Part shown: positions 1 through 11,616 of the stretch, in pieces
Position numbering within the stretch: position 1 is the stretch's first letter
How the letters are laid out: every line of letters starts with the position of its first letter
Origin: Pisolithus tinctorius
Lineage: Eukaryota > Basidiomycota > Agaricomycetes > Boletales > Pisolithaceae
Length of the DNA: 64,000 nt
Assembly (NCBI GenBank): GCA_024663395.1
Contig: JANFAH010000016.1
Location: forward strand, 496,001-560,000
Direction: 5' to 3'
Made by a program: the position numbers and the translations under genes
Notes under the pieces: model-generated
Seen by the model: the letters and a program-made list of their open reading frames with translations, nothing else
What the model was told of the DNA's origin: nothing
Database searches by the model: none

Positions 1-1459
1 TGTCTCGTGCATTCGTCATGCCGCACGTAAAACTACATACATATCTCCTTGAGGTTTTCACAGGTTTTCACTCGGATTTCCCCCGCATCGGTTTCAATCG
101 GCCAGGACTTACCTAATACCAGACAATGAAAGCGAAAATGCCATCGTCGATCGAAAACATGCCGTTGACGAGTGCGGTTAGGCCCGATAATCTACGACAA
201 AGGCATATCCACACCGTCGCAAAAATGGAAAGTGTGTCTTCCAATACTACCGTAGGCGACGTTTACCTTGGCATGGATTTTCTGCACATGAGCAAGATAC
301 TGACCTTGAAGCTTGACCAGTTCAGTCTACGACGTCTTGAGCAATTCCCCTATCTGGAGGCTGCTTGCTTGCAGGTTTTGGTTATGGTAGAGGATGAGTT
401 GCACAGGGTCGATGCCATACAGCAGGCTGCTTGGAATGGTTTTCCGAGGAGGGACCTTATTGCGAACTCGGGACAGATCCAAGGTGTGGGGCAGTGTGAG
501 GGGGCCATACAGAGTGATGGTGATGAACAGAGCGAGGAAGTTGAGAAGAGTTCGTACGGTTCGCCCAACAAGGAGTCCTGTGTTTTTGTCAACACAGGTA
601 AGCAAAATACCACCTTTTGCCATGTTTTCTGAGTATATTCAGAAGATGCCTATTTCCAAAGTATTGGAGTGTCCCACCCCACTGCTGTAGTGGGTAGTTT
701 CTTGATTCTTTGCTTGAATCTCCTTTGTGGAATATCCCAAATGCAAAGCAGGTTTGTCTCTGGCAGCCTGAGCTTTATGATGTCCCACGTCATCAACGAC
801 ATACAAGCTTTTGCAGATAGAAGATCCTTGCTGAAATTCCCGAGAGTTTAGTCTTTTCCTCCTTTTTTGTTTTTCTGCAAAGTTGTCTTAAGGACAAAAA
901 GTAGTTGACAGCATGGTGTGTGCATGAATGGTAAATATATGACTGATGCGAGGCTTACAGGTACATATTATGCCTTTGTTTGCTTTGCCCCTCCTGACCT
1001 GCTCCTGTCATCTCACTAGGTGGGCCATTTTCATATAGGTACCTTTTCCTTACCCTCCTGACCTGTCTCTTGTCCATCTCGCTAGCTAAGTTATTTTTGA
1101 TCACCTGGCCCATCTGCCATTTTTCTCATTCATCTCGCATCCTTACACATTTGGCTTTGTTTTTTGTCATGATTCCTCTGTATGATATTACTTTTGTGCC
1201 TTTCTCTCTGCAATTCATCCAGGCTGCAGATGCTACACACTGCAGCCTTTCTTCACTATCTGAATCCCTTTCGTACCTCAAAGCATCCTGGCCACATCAG
1301 CAAAACAATGATTTTCCCACAGTGTGACAGCTGCCACAGCATCACATGGTAGCACAGAGTGAACTTAGACATGAAATGCAGCTCTACATAACACTTAAAC
1401 TGCTACACTAATGTATGAAACTGATTGCTTAGCTTGAGTAGATTCTAACAATACCATTT
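1..1459. other. No recognisable gene
   Basis: I see no domain that I can defend in this stretch. Short open frames exist on both strands near 126-632. The minus-strand one is faintly reminiscent of the linker after a retroviral-type integrase core, but it carries no catalytic motif. From about 850 to 1450 the sequence is T-rich and stop-dense. Confidence 0.5.
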
Positions 1460-2140
1460 TTGTGCCCCAAAATGTGGTATTTAAATTTTTTTGCTCACTG
1501 TACAGAGGGGGACCTTTCTGTGACACTGTGGTGGGCTGTGTGGCTGTACAAGTGCCACAGTGTCACAGAAAACATGTTGCAAGACATCCCCTGTTACCTT
1601 GAAGAACATGGGCCAAACACAGATGAATTGGTGAATTACATTTTCCCTGCAGATCTTATGGCTCAACCTGATGTGTGCATGAGATGTGCCATACTATGAC
1701 CTACCAATCATCAAGTTGATGACACCTACAACACCATCATGCTCAGCTGCCTTCAAATGTCTTCCATATCCTACCTTGCCCCTGACTCACTGAAAGAGGC
1801 TAACAATGCTGGGTTGGTGTCTCCTCAAGGTACTATGTTGGATTACATTGCCTCACATCCACCTCCTGGACTCCTACCACACTCTTTAGCTGTATGCATT
1901 GGTGGTCTTTATTGTCTCATGCAGAACTTTTCAATCAATCAGGGACTAGTGAAAAACTGTCACATCATTATCACTGCCTCTGGATGTTAGCTGATTACTG
2001 TATGCATCATTCATGCTCAGAGAAAACATTGATCATGACCCTTTGACTGTGGATCTCTCACAGGACAATCCTGTACAGCTGGCTGCATTACTGAAAAAGT
2101 TCCTATGAGAGTTGCCAGAACTGTTGATGACATTCAAACT
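1460..2140 (+). pseudogene. PIF1-like / Helitron-type helicase remnant (C-terminal part)
   Basis: This is a decayed fragment of a PIF1-family DNA helicase of the kind fused to Rep in Helitrons. Two blocks are visible. The first, near 1640-1730, reads PADLMAQPDVCMRCAIL, then a stop, then PTNHQVDDTYN, which resembles the AILTPTN..VD.YN segment of the family. The second, 1739-1990, contains SSISYLAPDSLKEA, MLDYIASHPPPGLLPHSL and GGLYCLMQNFSINQGLVKN, matching the order of the region that ends in the conserved LLRN....GL.NGT-like motif. The Walker A part and the Rep domain are absent, and stops lie at about 1697 and 1988. It is therefore a truncated pseudogene. I saw no Helitron 3' hairpin, so whether it belongs to a Helitron or to a captured PIF1 gene is open. 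Confidence 0.6.
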
Positions 2141-2872
2141 GTAAGTAAGGGACAAGATTTAATTGAAAAAAAATAGTAAACAGATTTAAATAAGAACAAT
2201 ACCTACCAGTGAGTTTGATGATTCTCTGAGTCCCATTGCTTTCAAGGCTTTGCCTGCCTCTCAACCTACTTGCCCATGATCTCCTGGCTCAAGCATCCTG
2301 GTGTATGGATGCCTGTACTTGATGCCTATTGTAATTGTAGTACTGAATTTATTTTCATGCATTATAACTGAAAGAGAGCATGAATGCCTGTATTGAGTTG
2401 AGGCAACATATATTGATGCTTGTGGTTACATTGTTCTAAGATATTGAATCAGTCCCTTTGAGAGGCACAAAGGAGTCTTTGAACACAGGTCATTCAATGC
2501 ACACAGTATGTAGTATTAAGTAGTGGACTACTGTATAGTTGTAGATCTTGTGACTGCCATTGCTTTCAAGTGCATTGCCACTTCAAGCCAAGCTGATCAG
2601 ACTACCATCTGAGTGTCATCTGAGTATCTGGCAAAATGAGTGGCCAATTTTGAAATGGGGGTGCATGGATATAGTGGCCTGTGGGTGGTGATGGAACTAA
2701 TTTTGCAGTGTTTGTAATTACAATTGTGGCTCCCCCTCATCCTCATCCTGCTGCTCCTGCCAGTGGTTGTCCCATGCATGGTCTGAGCCTCCCTATACCA
2801 AGTGCACATGCTTCCCCTACAGCTCTTCTTTAAATACAGCTTAGTACCAATTTAAGTGCCTTGAGGTCAAAA
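2141..2872. other. No recognisable gene
   Basis: AT-rich, stop-dense sequence in all frames. It probably continues the decay of the helicase remnant, but no motif can be traced. Confidence 0.4.
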
Positions 2873-2877
2873 CCTAT

Positions 2878-3603
2878 GTGTCAGGACCACTCACTCTGAC
2901 AAACTCTGACACTGCCAGAGGGCTAGAATCAAAGTGCAGAGGAAGTCTGACAAAGCCAAGAGGCAGAAGTGGAGTGAAGGCATTGGGTTCAGCTTGTGTG
3001 CTGCTCAAGTCTTGTAGGCAGCCAAAGGTGGGTTTCAAGGCTGCAAGAAAATTACAGTTTGGTGTCAAATCTGGTCAGCCTAAAGTGGATATGAAGTGCA
3101 CAGCACCCCAAGATGAGCAGCAGCACAAGAACCTATGTGATGACTCAGAAGAAGAGAACATGTCTTTGTATGACACTGCAGATCACAGCACAGTGCATGA
3201 TATAGCAGATGATGATGTCATGGAGGAACCAACTTACTCTGCTCAATCAAGATTCCCCTTCCTCTGGTGCAATGTACAAAAAGGATTCAAAGTCAGATGC
3301 AAGATGCTTGGGATTAATCCAGTCATCACTGGCACATCCCATTTCTATCACATGTCCATGCCCCCCCCCAATGGCACTGAAGAGCAGGAAGTGGCATCCA
3401 CTACCAGTAGGACCACTGTTCAGTCATGGTCTTGTGTCATGTGTGATTTGCATGGTACATTCAACAACCACACAGTGCTTCACAAGCATCTCAGCTGGGA
3501 CCACCCAGATTTTAATGTGAAGTGGAACACAGTGAGTGTTGATGCTTGGGTCACATGCTCCATCTCAAGCACTCCTAGGACTACAGTGAGTTGTTGCTCT
3601 TGA
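2878..3603 (+). CDS. Hypothetical protein with one C2H2-like zinc finger
   Basis: An open frame of 241 codons. I do not recognise the family. The middle (about residues 75-115) is acidic. Residues near 185-215 contain WSCVMCDLHGTFNNHTVL followed by HKHLSWDH, which gives the spacing C-X2-C-X5-F-X5-L-X2-H-X4-H. That is a C2H2 finger with a slightly long first loop. The first 130 bases share wording with the CpG-rich LTR at 59158-60003 (for example around the phrase gcattgggttcagct), so the start may be borrowed from a decayed LTR and the true gene may begin later, near 3090. No intron signals or partner genes are evident. It could be a fragment of a transposon-borne protein. Confidence 0.35.
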   Translation: MSGPLTLTNSDTARGLESKCRGSLTKPRGRSGVKALGSACVLLKSCRQPKVGFKAARKLQFGVKSGQPKVDMKCTAPQDEQQHKNLCDDSEEENMSLYDTADHSTVHDIADDDVMEEPTYSAQSRFPFLWCNVQKGFKVRCKMLGINPVITGTSHFYHMSMPPPNGTEEQEVASTTSRTTVQSWSCVMCDLHGTFNNHTVLHKHLSWDHPDFNVKWNTVSVDAWVTCSISSTPRTTVSCCS

Positions 3604-3794
3604 AGCATCCCTTGTACAAGCTCAGCCTTCAGATTTCAGAGTGGAGGTTGGAAGAGTGTTAGAATGGTGAGAGGGGAGAGGGGAGATTCAGAGGGATGGA
3701 AGGCAGAGGCCAGAGGACTGGATGCATTGCATGATTATATCAGCATAATTTGTGAGCTCTACAACAACACTCAACTACCATTATCAGTACCAAC

Positions 3795-3822
3795 CCACCA
3801 CCACCACCACCACCACCACCAC
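3795..3822. repeat. (CCA)n microsatellite
   Basis: About nine consecutive CCA triplets followed by ACATG. A short open frame here reads it as poly-His, which I regard as incidental. Confidence 0.85.
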
Positions 3823-3854
3823 ATGATGACAATGACAGCCTGGAACATGTAATA

Positions 3855-4318
3855 ATATACTCAATATTTCATCCAGAAGTAATTTTTGATGTTTTGATCT
3901 ATGATTTTCATGTGGAAAGACTTTATATCTGATTTGATTTTTTGTTGAAAAATATTTCACTGCATATTACATGTTTGTGCATAAAAAAGGCAGAATGTTT
4001 TTCAGATGAGCTTTAGCACACAATTCATTATTGCAGTACAATATTTGGGCTAAGTAAATACTTCCTACCTTTTAAACTTTCTGCTCACAAAAAAGCAGAT
4101 TGTTAAATCAAAAAAAAAGTGAGATATATTGGAGAACTATTTACAATGTATCACACATATTGTACTCAAAATCATTCTGCTGAACATCCATAATTATTTT
4201 ATATGCAACAATTTAAGTTTTTCTGATAATATTTTGTGAGGCATGGTAGACAATACAAATCCTATATGTTTTTACAATATTTGTCACAAAAACATCCCAA
4301 ATTAAAGAGTCTCATTTT
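3855..4318. other. AT-rich stretch without a gene
   Basis: Strongly A+T-rich, with many stops in all frames and short A and T runs. No repeat or domain was seen. Confidence 0.5.
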
Positions 4319-4340
4319 TCAATCTTTTTTTAAAATGTTT

Positions 4341-4832
4341 TTAGCAAAGAAATTGAGAAATGCTTCCAGTGACACCTGGGGTGGCAATTCTTTCTTGTAG
4401 TGGGTGGCAAGGGCACAAGGACAGGCGCTGAGCCTGGGTATGTCCAGGGTAGGTGGTGTGACAGAGTGGACATTCATAGAGTCCACAGTTGACATGGATG
4501 TGTCCAAGGCAATGGCAGACATAACATGTCTGATGATAGTGCAGATTGGAAGGGGTAAGAGGGCGATCAGCCTCAGCAAGTGCATTTAACACAGGAGATG
4601 GTGGTAGCTGTGCGAGGGTCTCAATGATATTCAAGGTGTGATCAAGCTCAGCTCTAGAGACACTGAAGGCAGTCTTGGGGTTGACTTTGGATGGGGAGTC
4701 ATGAGACTCACAGGGTTGTGGGTTGGGACCTGACAAGCAGCAGGCACGAGGTCTATCAGCTCTTCTGAGAGAACAAGATGAATGGGAGGATTGGGAGGAT
4801 GATGGTGATGATGCTGGAGGGGAGGAAGACAC
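4341..4832 (-). pseudogene. CCHC zinc-knuckle protein downstream of a chromodomain (retroelement ORF)
   Basis: A minus-strand open frame of 163 codons. Its N-terminal half is Ser/Pro-rich. Residues about 104-117 read CYVCHCLGHIHVNC, a canonical C-X2-C-X4-H-X4-C nucleic-acid-binding knuckle, followed by a second Cys-rich stretch (ECPLCHTTYPGH). It lies about 350 bases downstream, on the same strand, of a chromodomain (5177-5527). The two are joined by a frame with a helical-looking segment (5031-5270). The same order, chromodomain then knuckle, occurs in Gypsy-2 at 57.3-59.0 kb. I therefore read this as the 3' part of a related, decayed chromovirus. The frame is broken between the pieces, and the reading of a gag-like role is inference. 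Confidence 0.55.
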
Positions 4833-5176
4833 AGAGGAAACCAGAGGGGAGGTTGCAGTTGGGGGTCTTCAAGACCCAGGGGGAGGAGGTGTGATCAATG
4901 TGGGATACTGGCAGACATTGTAGACGAGGTCAGCACCTCCAAGGATATCAAAAAGTCTAAGAAGTAGGGGGACCTGTTCATATGTGACCTCATTTAGGAT
5001 GGTATGAGCAGGGGACAGAAGAGGGTGCTGTCAGTTAATGTAATGGGACAACTCTTCAAGCCAAAGGGCTTGGATGGTAGCATGATAAACTAGATCAAGA
5101 GGGGAGTTCTCATTGACTTCATGATAGACAGTGCCAATGATGGCAGGGTCAGCGATAAACAGGCAGTACAAAGCAA

Positions 5177-5527
5177 TCATCTGATTGCTAGCAGGCTGTT
5201 GTTGACAATGAGTGAAAGGGGTGTGACAGCAAGAAGGTTTGTAGGGGTAGGTGTAATGATGAGGAGGCATTTCAAGAGTGACGTTTCTGATAGTACAAGT
5301 AGAGCATGTGATTTCTGAGGGGGAAAGTCTTTAGGGAAGCGTTTCTTATATGCAGAGAGCATATCATCCACATGTTCAAGGTGTGTTTCCTTTTGCCACA
5401 AGTTTTCAGATGAAGGATAGCCCTTCCATTTGATTAAGAAGGTGTGTCTGTGGCTGGACCTTTTATGGCTGACTATTGCCTCAACTTTGTATTCCTCTTT
5501 ATGATGGGGCATGCCTCCTGATGCCAC
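5177..5527 (-). pseudogene. Chromodomain from a chromovirus integrase tail
   Basis: Residues about 11-66 form a recognisable chromodomain: YKVEAIVSHKR, then TFLIKWKGYPSSENLWQ and EHVDDMLSAYKKRF. The Y/V-E-I start, the aromatic LIKWKGYP strand and the C-terminal helix are in the usual order. In Ty3/gypsy chromoviruses this domain ends integrase and guides insertion towards particular chromatin. No integrase core is readable upstream (5530-6000), so this is a 5'-truncated fragment. The sequence differs clearly from the chromodomains of Gypsy-1 and Gypsy-2 in this window, which suggests a third family. Confidence 0.75.
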
Positions 5528-6013
5528 ACCTCAATTTTAGTAGCCATAGCCCCACTGGGTAGTCAGCAATGAAATGTTTTTGATATGTTTTTGAAATCTC
5601 CACTATTTTATTTGCACTGTTTGGGGTTTTCCCATGCATCTGGGATGTGTAATTGAGGGGGTAGTGCACAAGCTAAACCCAACACCCTCACTCTGCTCCA
5701 TTTCTGCCTCAGCTGACTTTGTCCCTGCCAATCCTCCACTAGTCAGGGTTCCATTCATCTGTGTCAGACTTGCTTCCACACCTCTCTCCAGACCTGGTTA
5801 AGCATCAGAGTTGGTCAGAGTAGGCTCAGACTTGACAGTACTCTATAGAACCATATGTGTCTTGCTTAATTCACTTGCTCTATATGTTCCTTGGCATCCA
5901 TTCCACTTATACATCTACCTTTCTGAGATAAGTTGTGATTAGAACAGTTAGAACAACCACTGTGATTCCTGATGCATGGAGAATCCCCACCAGGACATGG
6001 CCTGGGAAAGTGG
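5528..6013. other. Non-coding; weak LTR-D-like fragment
   Basis: Around 5668-5720 the sequence resembles the reverse complement of part of the solo LTR at 59158-60003, including the stretch aagctaaacccaacacc. No boundaries or target duplication could be fixed. The rest shows no gene. Confidence 0.3.
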
Positions 6014-6395
6014 GTCCATTTAGCCTGGGGAAAACCCAGGTTCACCCTGGAAAGGGGTCTATTTAGCCTATGGGAAGCCCATGTTCTGCCTGGAAAGCAG
6101 GTCTATTTACCCTGGGGAAAACCTAGGTCAGCCTAGAATGTAGGTCTATTTAGCCTGGGGAAAGCCCAGGTTCACCCTGGAGAGCAGGTCTATTTAGCCT
6201 GGGGAAATCCCAGGTTCACCTGGAAAGCAGGTCTATTTAGCCTGGGGAAATCCCAGGTTCACCTGGAAAGCAGGTCTATTTAGCCTGGGGAAATCCCAGG
6301 ATCAACCTGGAAAGCAGGTCTATTTAGCCTGGGGAAATCCCAGGATCAACCTGGAAAGGGTGTCTATTTAGCCTGGAGAAAGTCCAATTTGGACC
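6014..6395. repeat. Minisatellite, 43-44 bp unit, about nine copies
   Basis: Units begin with gtctatttagcctggggaaa and continue with an imperfect cccaggttcacctgg palindrome, then aaagcag. Unit starts are near 6014, 6057, 6101, 6144, 6188, 6231, 6274, 6318 and 6362. The four units between 6188 and 6361 are nearly identical, and the outer ones are more diverged. A second short motif, tggagaatctccag, is repeated at 6475-6515. Confidence 0.85.
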
Positions 6396-6660
6396 CCAGC
6401 TACCCTTTCATTTGATGTATAATATATATATATTATGGAGAAAATGTTTTCTCCAACCATATTAAATTGCTGCCCTGGAGAATCTCCAGCTAGGGAATGG
6501 AGAATCTCCAGGAATGGTTGTGGAGAATCCCCAAAAGTTGGGAATTCCCAACAAAATGACACCTATTAGGTTAATACTTATATCAAAATCTCCAGACCTA
6601 ATAGGTCTCTGAGGGGGGTTGACTGAAGTGAGAGGCCTGTGGAATTTAGTGACAGATTCC

Positions 6661-7237
6661 TGTTCCAGCCTCAGGGAGTATATGGCTCCCTACACCAGTC
6701 AGGGGTCAGAGGGTAATATGAGGTTCTAAGAGATTTGGACTGTTGGACTTAGTGACTGATGGTGCAGTGCTATTCCCTTGCGTGGGCTGTAGTCTGGTCG
6801 AGAGGTAGAAGACAGAGAATAAGAGGGACTGGATTAAGATGAGACTAGATTGATTTCAGACTGAGGCTAAACAGATTATCCCATGGCTTAAATACTAGAA
6901 GTAACCTAAGTGTAATGTAGTACTGGAGACTGGTCTGTGCTGGTACAGCAATGATTGGTAAACAGATTGGTAAGTAGTGTTACAAAGAATATTATCAAGC
7001 AAGACTATGAACAAAGGATTACTGGGAACCAGGGAAGGACTAGCAGCTGGGCCAGGTATTACACTGGCCTGGTACCAACTGAGTGAACAACTTGACTGGG
7101 CACTGCCTAGTAGTGCCTCACAAGCTAACATGTTTCTGGGTCAAAGGGTTAAGGCCAGGGCTGGGGCAAGGGTTAAGGTGAGACTGGTTGAGCCTGGTGT
7201 AGAGCTGGTCTAGGGTGGTCTGGACACAGTCATGACA
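6661..7237 (-). mobile_element. Decayed LTR-A (Gypsy-1 family) solo LTR
   Basis: It matches the solo LTR at 31430-32008 and the intact Gypsy-1 LTRs: the segments ggactgttggacttagtgac, gtgctattcccttgcgtggg and the terminal tgaca are all present. Most CpGs have become TG or CA. The right end at 7237 is clear. The left end is less so: TG at 6661 gives the expected length, whereas TG at 6683 would give matching 5-bp flanks (gtata at 6678-6682 and 7238-7242). Confidence 0.7.
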
Positions 7238-7348
7238 GTATAAACCAACCAAAACCAACACAAAAGACAAATGTAAAGTGAGTGGTGGTATACCTCTGCA
7301 GAACCTGGAGGGCAGAAAAAATCTAGTGTGGGGGAATTTCAATGGCAG
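7238..7348 (-). mobile_element. LTR-C copy, first part (continues at 20417-21075)
   Basis: It carries the LTR-C end signature aaaccaaccaaaaccaacac and then the cagaacctggagggcagaaaa stretch. The copy is interrupted here by the decayed Gypsy-1 (7349-20416) and resumes after it at ggtgctcctagcacaag. The interruption is flanked by ggcag on both sides. Confidence 0.75.
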
Positions 7349-7855
7349 TGTCATAACTGTGCCTTGGCCTCACATCCATCCAGTCTGACCTCAGCCTCAC
7401 CAATCACTTACCCCCAGTTAGTCTAGCACAGTTAACACTGCTTTGCAGTGTGTCACTTCAGTTGAACTCTGCCCAGTCCTGTCCCCAGTCCACCCTGTCC
7501 TGGTCTCCATTGCCTTAGTCATACCTTACTAATACCATTCTTACCAATCATCTTGGCAATCCTTGGAAGACCAGCATTACCAGTCTCCATACTATAGTTC
7601 TGTCTCTGGTATATAAACCTGTAGTTACTCGACCTGTATTCTCCAGTCTGAAATCAACTAAGTCACTCTGATAACCCTGCCTTGGCCTTGGACTTGGACT
7701 GCAACCCATGCAAGGGAATAGTGCTGTGTCATCAGTCACTAAGTCCAATCAGTCCACCTTCTGTACCCCTCCCTCTTCCCCTGATCCTGACCCCTTGGCC
7801 TCACACCTGCTTTGGTCTCTGGTCTGGTCTCAACCCAGACATCATGAACTTGACA
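7349..7855 (+). repeat. 5' LTR of decayed Gypsy-1
   Basis: Starts tgtcataactgtgcc and ends catgaacttgaca. It contains a tatataaac promoter-like box near 7610. The leader that follows (atatttcagacttgc, then acttgtgtggg) corresponds to the leader of the intact element. Confidence 0.85.
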
Positions 7856-7893
7856 ATATTTCAGACTTGCTACTTGTGTGGGTCTAACACATC

Positions 7894-9240
7894 ATGGCAA
7901 CAAAGACTCATTTCCAACCTCCCTGTGGCTGCTCTGCCACCAACCCTGATTCTGCCTCAGCCAGTGGCACTCACTGTGAGGTAGCACTAGCTAGTACCAC
8001 TAGGTGCTCTCCCAACCCCATTAGTCCCTTCAGGGGTTTTTCAGCTTGAACATCCAATACTCCCACCCCATGTCATCCCACTGCTCCCATCCCTGATGAT
8101 GGGCCAGGTGATGATGATAACAACAATCCCAATGATGATGACCCCAGCAATGGTCCTGATGATGATGGGCCCAGTGATGATAATCTGGAGGATGAACCAG
8201 ACTTCCCAGATCCAGACACCAAACCTGCAGTTGTGGTCTCTGACAGTCTCACAAAGGCCATCAAGCTACTGGCCCACAACACTTGCACTAGTCCTGAGTC
8301 CTTGAGCAGGACCAAGTTGCATGAGCCCAATACCTTCAATGGCACCAACACCAAGAAGCTTTGCACCTTCTTCATCCAGTGTGAGCTTAATTTTCAAGAC
8401 CAACCCTGGGCTTTCAGGACTGACTGCACAAAGGTCATCTTTGCACAATCCTACCTTAAAGGCATGGTCCTAGAGTGGTTCAAGCCAGACTTGCTTGGGG
8501 TTGAGGACCCCAATGACCAGCCTCTCTGGATGGACTCCTGGATGGAGTTTGTCCTAGAACTACAAACCACATTCAGCCCTTATGACCTGGTCACTGACAC
8601 TGAGAGTCAGTTAGACCACCTGCATATGAAAGATAACCAGCACATTAACAAATATGTTGTTGACTTCAACCAGCTTGCTTTGCAAGTCTGGGGATATGGT
8701 GATGGTGCACTGTGCCACCATTTCTATGCCAGACTCCCAGACTGAATCAAGGATGAGGTCTGCCAGGTTGGAAAACCCCAGACCCTCCATGAACTCTGCC
8801 ACCTAGCATAGGAAATAGATGTGTGCTACTGGGAGCACAAGGAGGAGATCCAGAGGGCTAGCAAACACCAGGCCTCCTCATCCAACAACAGGTCCAGAGG
8901 CTCTGGTAACAACAGTCAGCCCAAGAGTGGCCAAGAGAAACCCAAGACTGCCAGCAATGACACCAGCTCTACCCAGTCCAAACTGGCTTCATCAAAGCTG
9001 GGAAATAATAACAGCAATTCTTCTAAGCCTGAGTCTAGCAAACTCAGGAAGGATGGAAAGCTCACCCCAGAAGGACACTAGTGTTGCATTGAGGGGAACC
9101 TCTGCATGTTCTGCAGAGGCCCTGGCCACTTCACTGAGAAGTGCCCCAAGAAGACCAGAAAGGCCAAGGCTTGTGCTGCAGCCACCACCAAGGCTGCACC
9201 AGCCTCAGGCTTGGGTTCTACCCCCAAGACAAAAAAATAG
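7894..9240 (+). pseudogene. gag: Gypsy-1 Gag, decayed
   Basis: It is collinear with the intact 459-codon Gag at 49883-51262. The longest surviving frame, 8233-8745, holds the capsid region (KLCTFFIQCELNFQDQPWAF, then FAQSYLKGMVLEWFKPDLLG). Near 9105-9150 the knuckle C-X2-C-X4-H-X4-C is still readable. Stops have arisen from Arg or Gln codons at about 8743 and 8811. The A-run and TAG that form the frameshift site in the intact copy are preserved at 9231-9240, directly before the break caused by LTR-C. Confidence 0.85.
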
Positions 9241-9271
9241 GTAGCAGCTCCCAGGACTCCACACAATCCAG

Positions 9272-11616
9272 TGTGAGTGAAAGTGAGGAAAGCTGGTGAA
9301 AACCAACCAAATCCAACACAAAAGACAAATAGAAGCAAGTGGTGGTTTGCCTCCACAGAACCTGGAGGGCAGAAAAACCTGATGTGGGGGGGGACTTCAA
9401 GTAGAGTGCTCCTGGCACAAGTCATTGATGAGTTACACAGGAGAAGACAAGTGAGTGATGACTGGACAGGGGATGCTGAACAGAGTGAAGGTGTTCAGCT
9501 GAAAGGACTTCTGGAATGATGGACTTTGATAAAACATGCTCCTGGCACAAGTCAATGACAAGTTACACAGGAGTGGAGGAATGACTAAGCATATGTGCTG
9601 ACTAAGCATGGGGATAAAGTTTCAGATAAATGATGGAGGTAGATAGACCCCTTCATGGAGCCTCAACTACCAATGATATGAATGAAGACAGATAGACTCT
9701 TCTGAATGAGCCTCAACTGTTGATGATGAGTTATGCACTGAACTGACTGCTGAGTGAATGGCTTCTGGTTCACTTGGGGTGTAGCTAAGTAAATGGGGGT
9801 TTATATACTGTGGGGGGAGCACAGCTTGTGACAAACAAGGTGCAAATACTTGGTAAGTAATGAGTAAGGACTGAGTAATCATGATGAGTAGGCGAGAAAT
9901 GAAAAGTAAGCAAGCAAAGAGGATTGGTAAGCATTGGCAATGAATGAGTCAAGGAGAGTCAAAATTTCACAGAATGAGTCAAATGGAGTCAGAAACTGAG
10001 TAAGTGCACTGGTATCACATTAGGGGGTGGCAATGCAAGTCAGATCTCAGCAGAGACATCTCTAGACCCAAAGATAGCATGACAGATGGATGGTGTTTCC
10101 AGATAGGGAAGTATTAATTCCAGAATTGAAGGGCATGAGTCAGGTGTCAAAGGGGCTAGGGTGTTGGGGGTCTACAGGGCAATGGGAGCATAAGCAATTG
10201 CATCTCCCACCCTCTCATCCTCTCAGCAAAGTTAACAAAAGCTTCATGAATGGGGCTCTGATGGAGGAGGAGGAGAAGGGGGGATGTCTTCTGCTGGATC
10301 TTGCAGTAAGAAGGCAAGATGCATGTCATACTTGTCATGAATGCAATCAGGGAGGCTGGAGAACAATAGATTATGCTGCAACTGTTGTAATGTGGGAGAA
10401 TGATGGATGAGATTGGAATAAAGACAGTGCAGGGAGCAGGGAGGAATGGTCCATATGCTTCACCAACTGGGGAGACCAAAACAACCACATAAGACCTTTC
10501 TAACTGAGTGACAGACCTGAGGTGACCAAAGAACATCCTTCTGGAATGTTAAGTTCATGACTAGGTTGGGGGTCAAAGGCCAAAGGCCGAGCGCTGGGTG
10601 CAACAACCCTTGGTCTTAGCTCATGTGCTAGACCCTTGCACAAGCCAGGTTGAGGTCAGAGTAAGCTGAGAGGGGTCAGGAACAAAAGCTGAGAGTTGAC
10701 TTGGGCTTGAGCTGGGGACTTGGGGTGAACTAAGTTGATATTCAGACTGAGGAGCTAAGTACAATCTACATAGGGTATATATACTGAAGACCAGCAACCC
10801 AAAGGCTGAGGTTACCAGTGAGGGACTAAATAGCTGTGCAAGGAACTAACTAAAGGTTAGATGAGGAGGCAGGGATCGGAGAGCTGAAGACAGACACTGC
10901 CTTGGCATAAGTGAGGGCAGTACAAAAGCTAACTAGAAAAGTATAGTAGGGAACAGAGTTTGTTTCGGCTTTCGGTGTTTGCTCGGCATTCTGAACCATA
11001 AGACCAAACCATGGGTTTCTCGGTATATGACATGGAAATCATACTGACAAGGAGAACATGCTGACCAAGCTGCATGGGATGAGATGGGGCTGACAATGAT
11101 GGAATGAACCAGGGGGCTTCAGGATGGAAGCTGGTGGGAATGCCTGGCAGATATATGTAGCCACTGTCTCTGGCAAATGAGACAAGTGAGACAATTGACA
11201 AAGAGGCAGCCATTATTGATGGACTTAGCAAAATGAGCATCTGATGGACAGAGTGCTGTAGAAATGCATAGGGTGTGAGGATCCTCTCCAAATTTGGAAG
11301 GCAGAATCACATGGCTGAGCACTTTAAGCAAGTGTGAGAATGAAGTCAATATCTTTGGAAATGGTGGAGATACAATGAAAACCAGAATGCTGTACATGGG
11401 TGCTAAAAACTTTTAATGTGTGCTTAACTTGCTTCCTCTCTTCTCTTTAGCACTGATGACTCATTCTTGTGTGAAGGATGACTGCTCACATCCAGCAGTC
11501 TTTCTATGCATGAGGCCTTTAGTCTTCATCTGCATGCATGGGCATTGCATGCAACTCATCAACAAGTTAGGCAGAGTCAGCTGTAACCATGTCCACAACA
11601 CCTTTGGTGTGTGACA
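9272..11616 (-). mobile_element. Solo LTR-C inside Gypsy-1 pol (contains LTR-E)
   Basis: On the plus strand it starts TGTGAGTGAAAGTGAGG and ends ttggtgtgtgaca; the transcription sense, judged by the TATA box, is minus. Without the inserted LTR-E it is about 1.85 kb. The flanking tetranucleotides are ccag (9268-9271) and ctgg (11617-11620). Collapsing them to CCGG restores the pol frame (tcc ggg agt). The U3 frame described for other copies is visible in pieces at 10156-10536 and 10929-11397. Confidence 0.85.
10547..11032. mobile_element. Solo LTR-E, 486 bp
   Basis: TG..CA ends (tgttaagttcatgac ... cggtatatgaca) with a perfect target duplication tggaa at 10542-10546 and 11033-11037. The interrupted LTR-C reads straight across when it is removed (compare 29690-29705). 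It keeps several CpGs that its host LTR-C has lost, so it is younger. Confidence 0.9.

Noticed and set aside
126..632. 168-codon plus-strand frame, and overlapping minus-strand frames with a vague integrase-linker look
   Set aside because: No motif on either strand that can be defended; three overlapping frames are open by chance in this stretch.
3664..3852. Possible His-rich metal-binding peptide
   Set aside because: It is only the translation of a CCA microsatellite.
6014..6395. CRISPR-like repeat array
   Set aside because: Units are directly adjacent, without unique spacers, in a eukaryotic transposon context.
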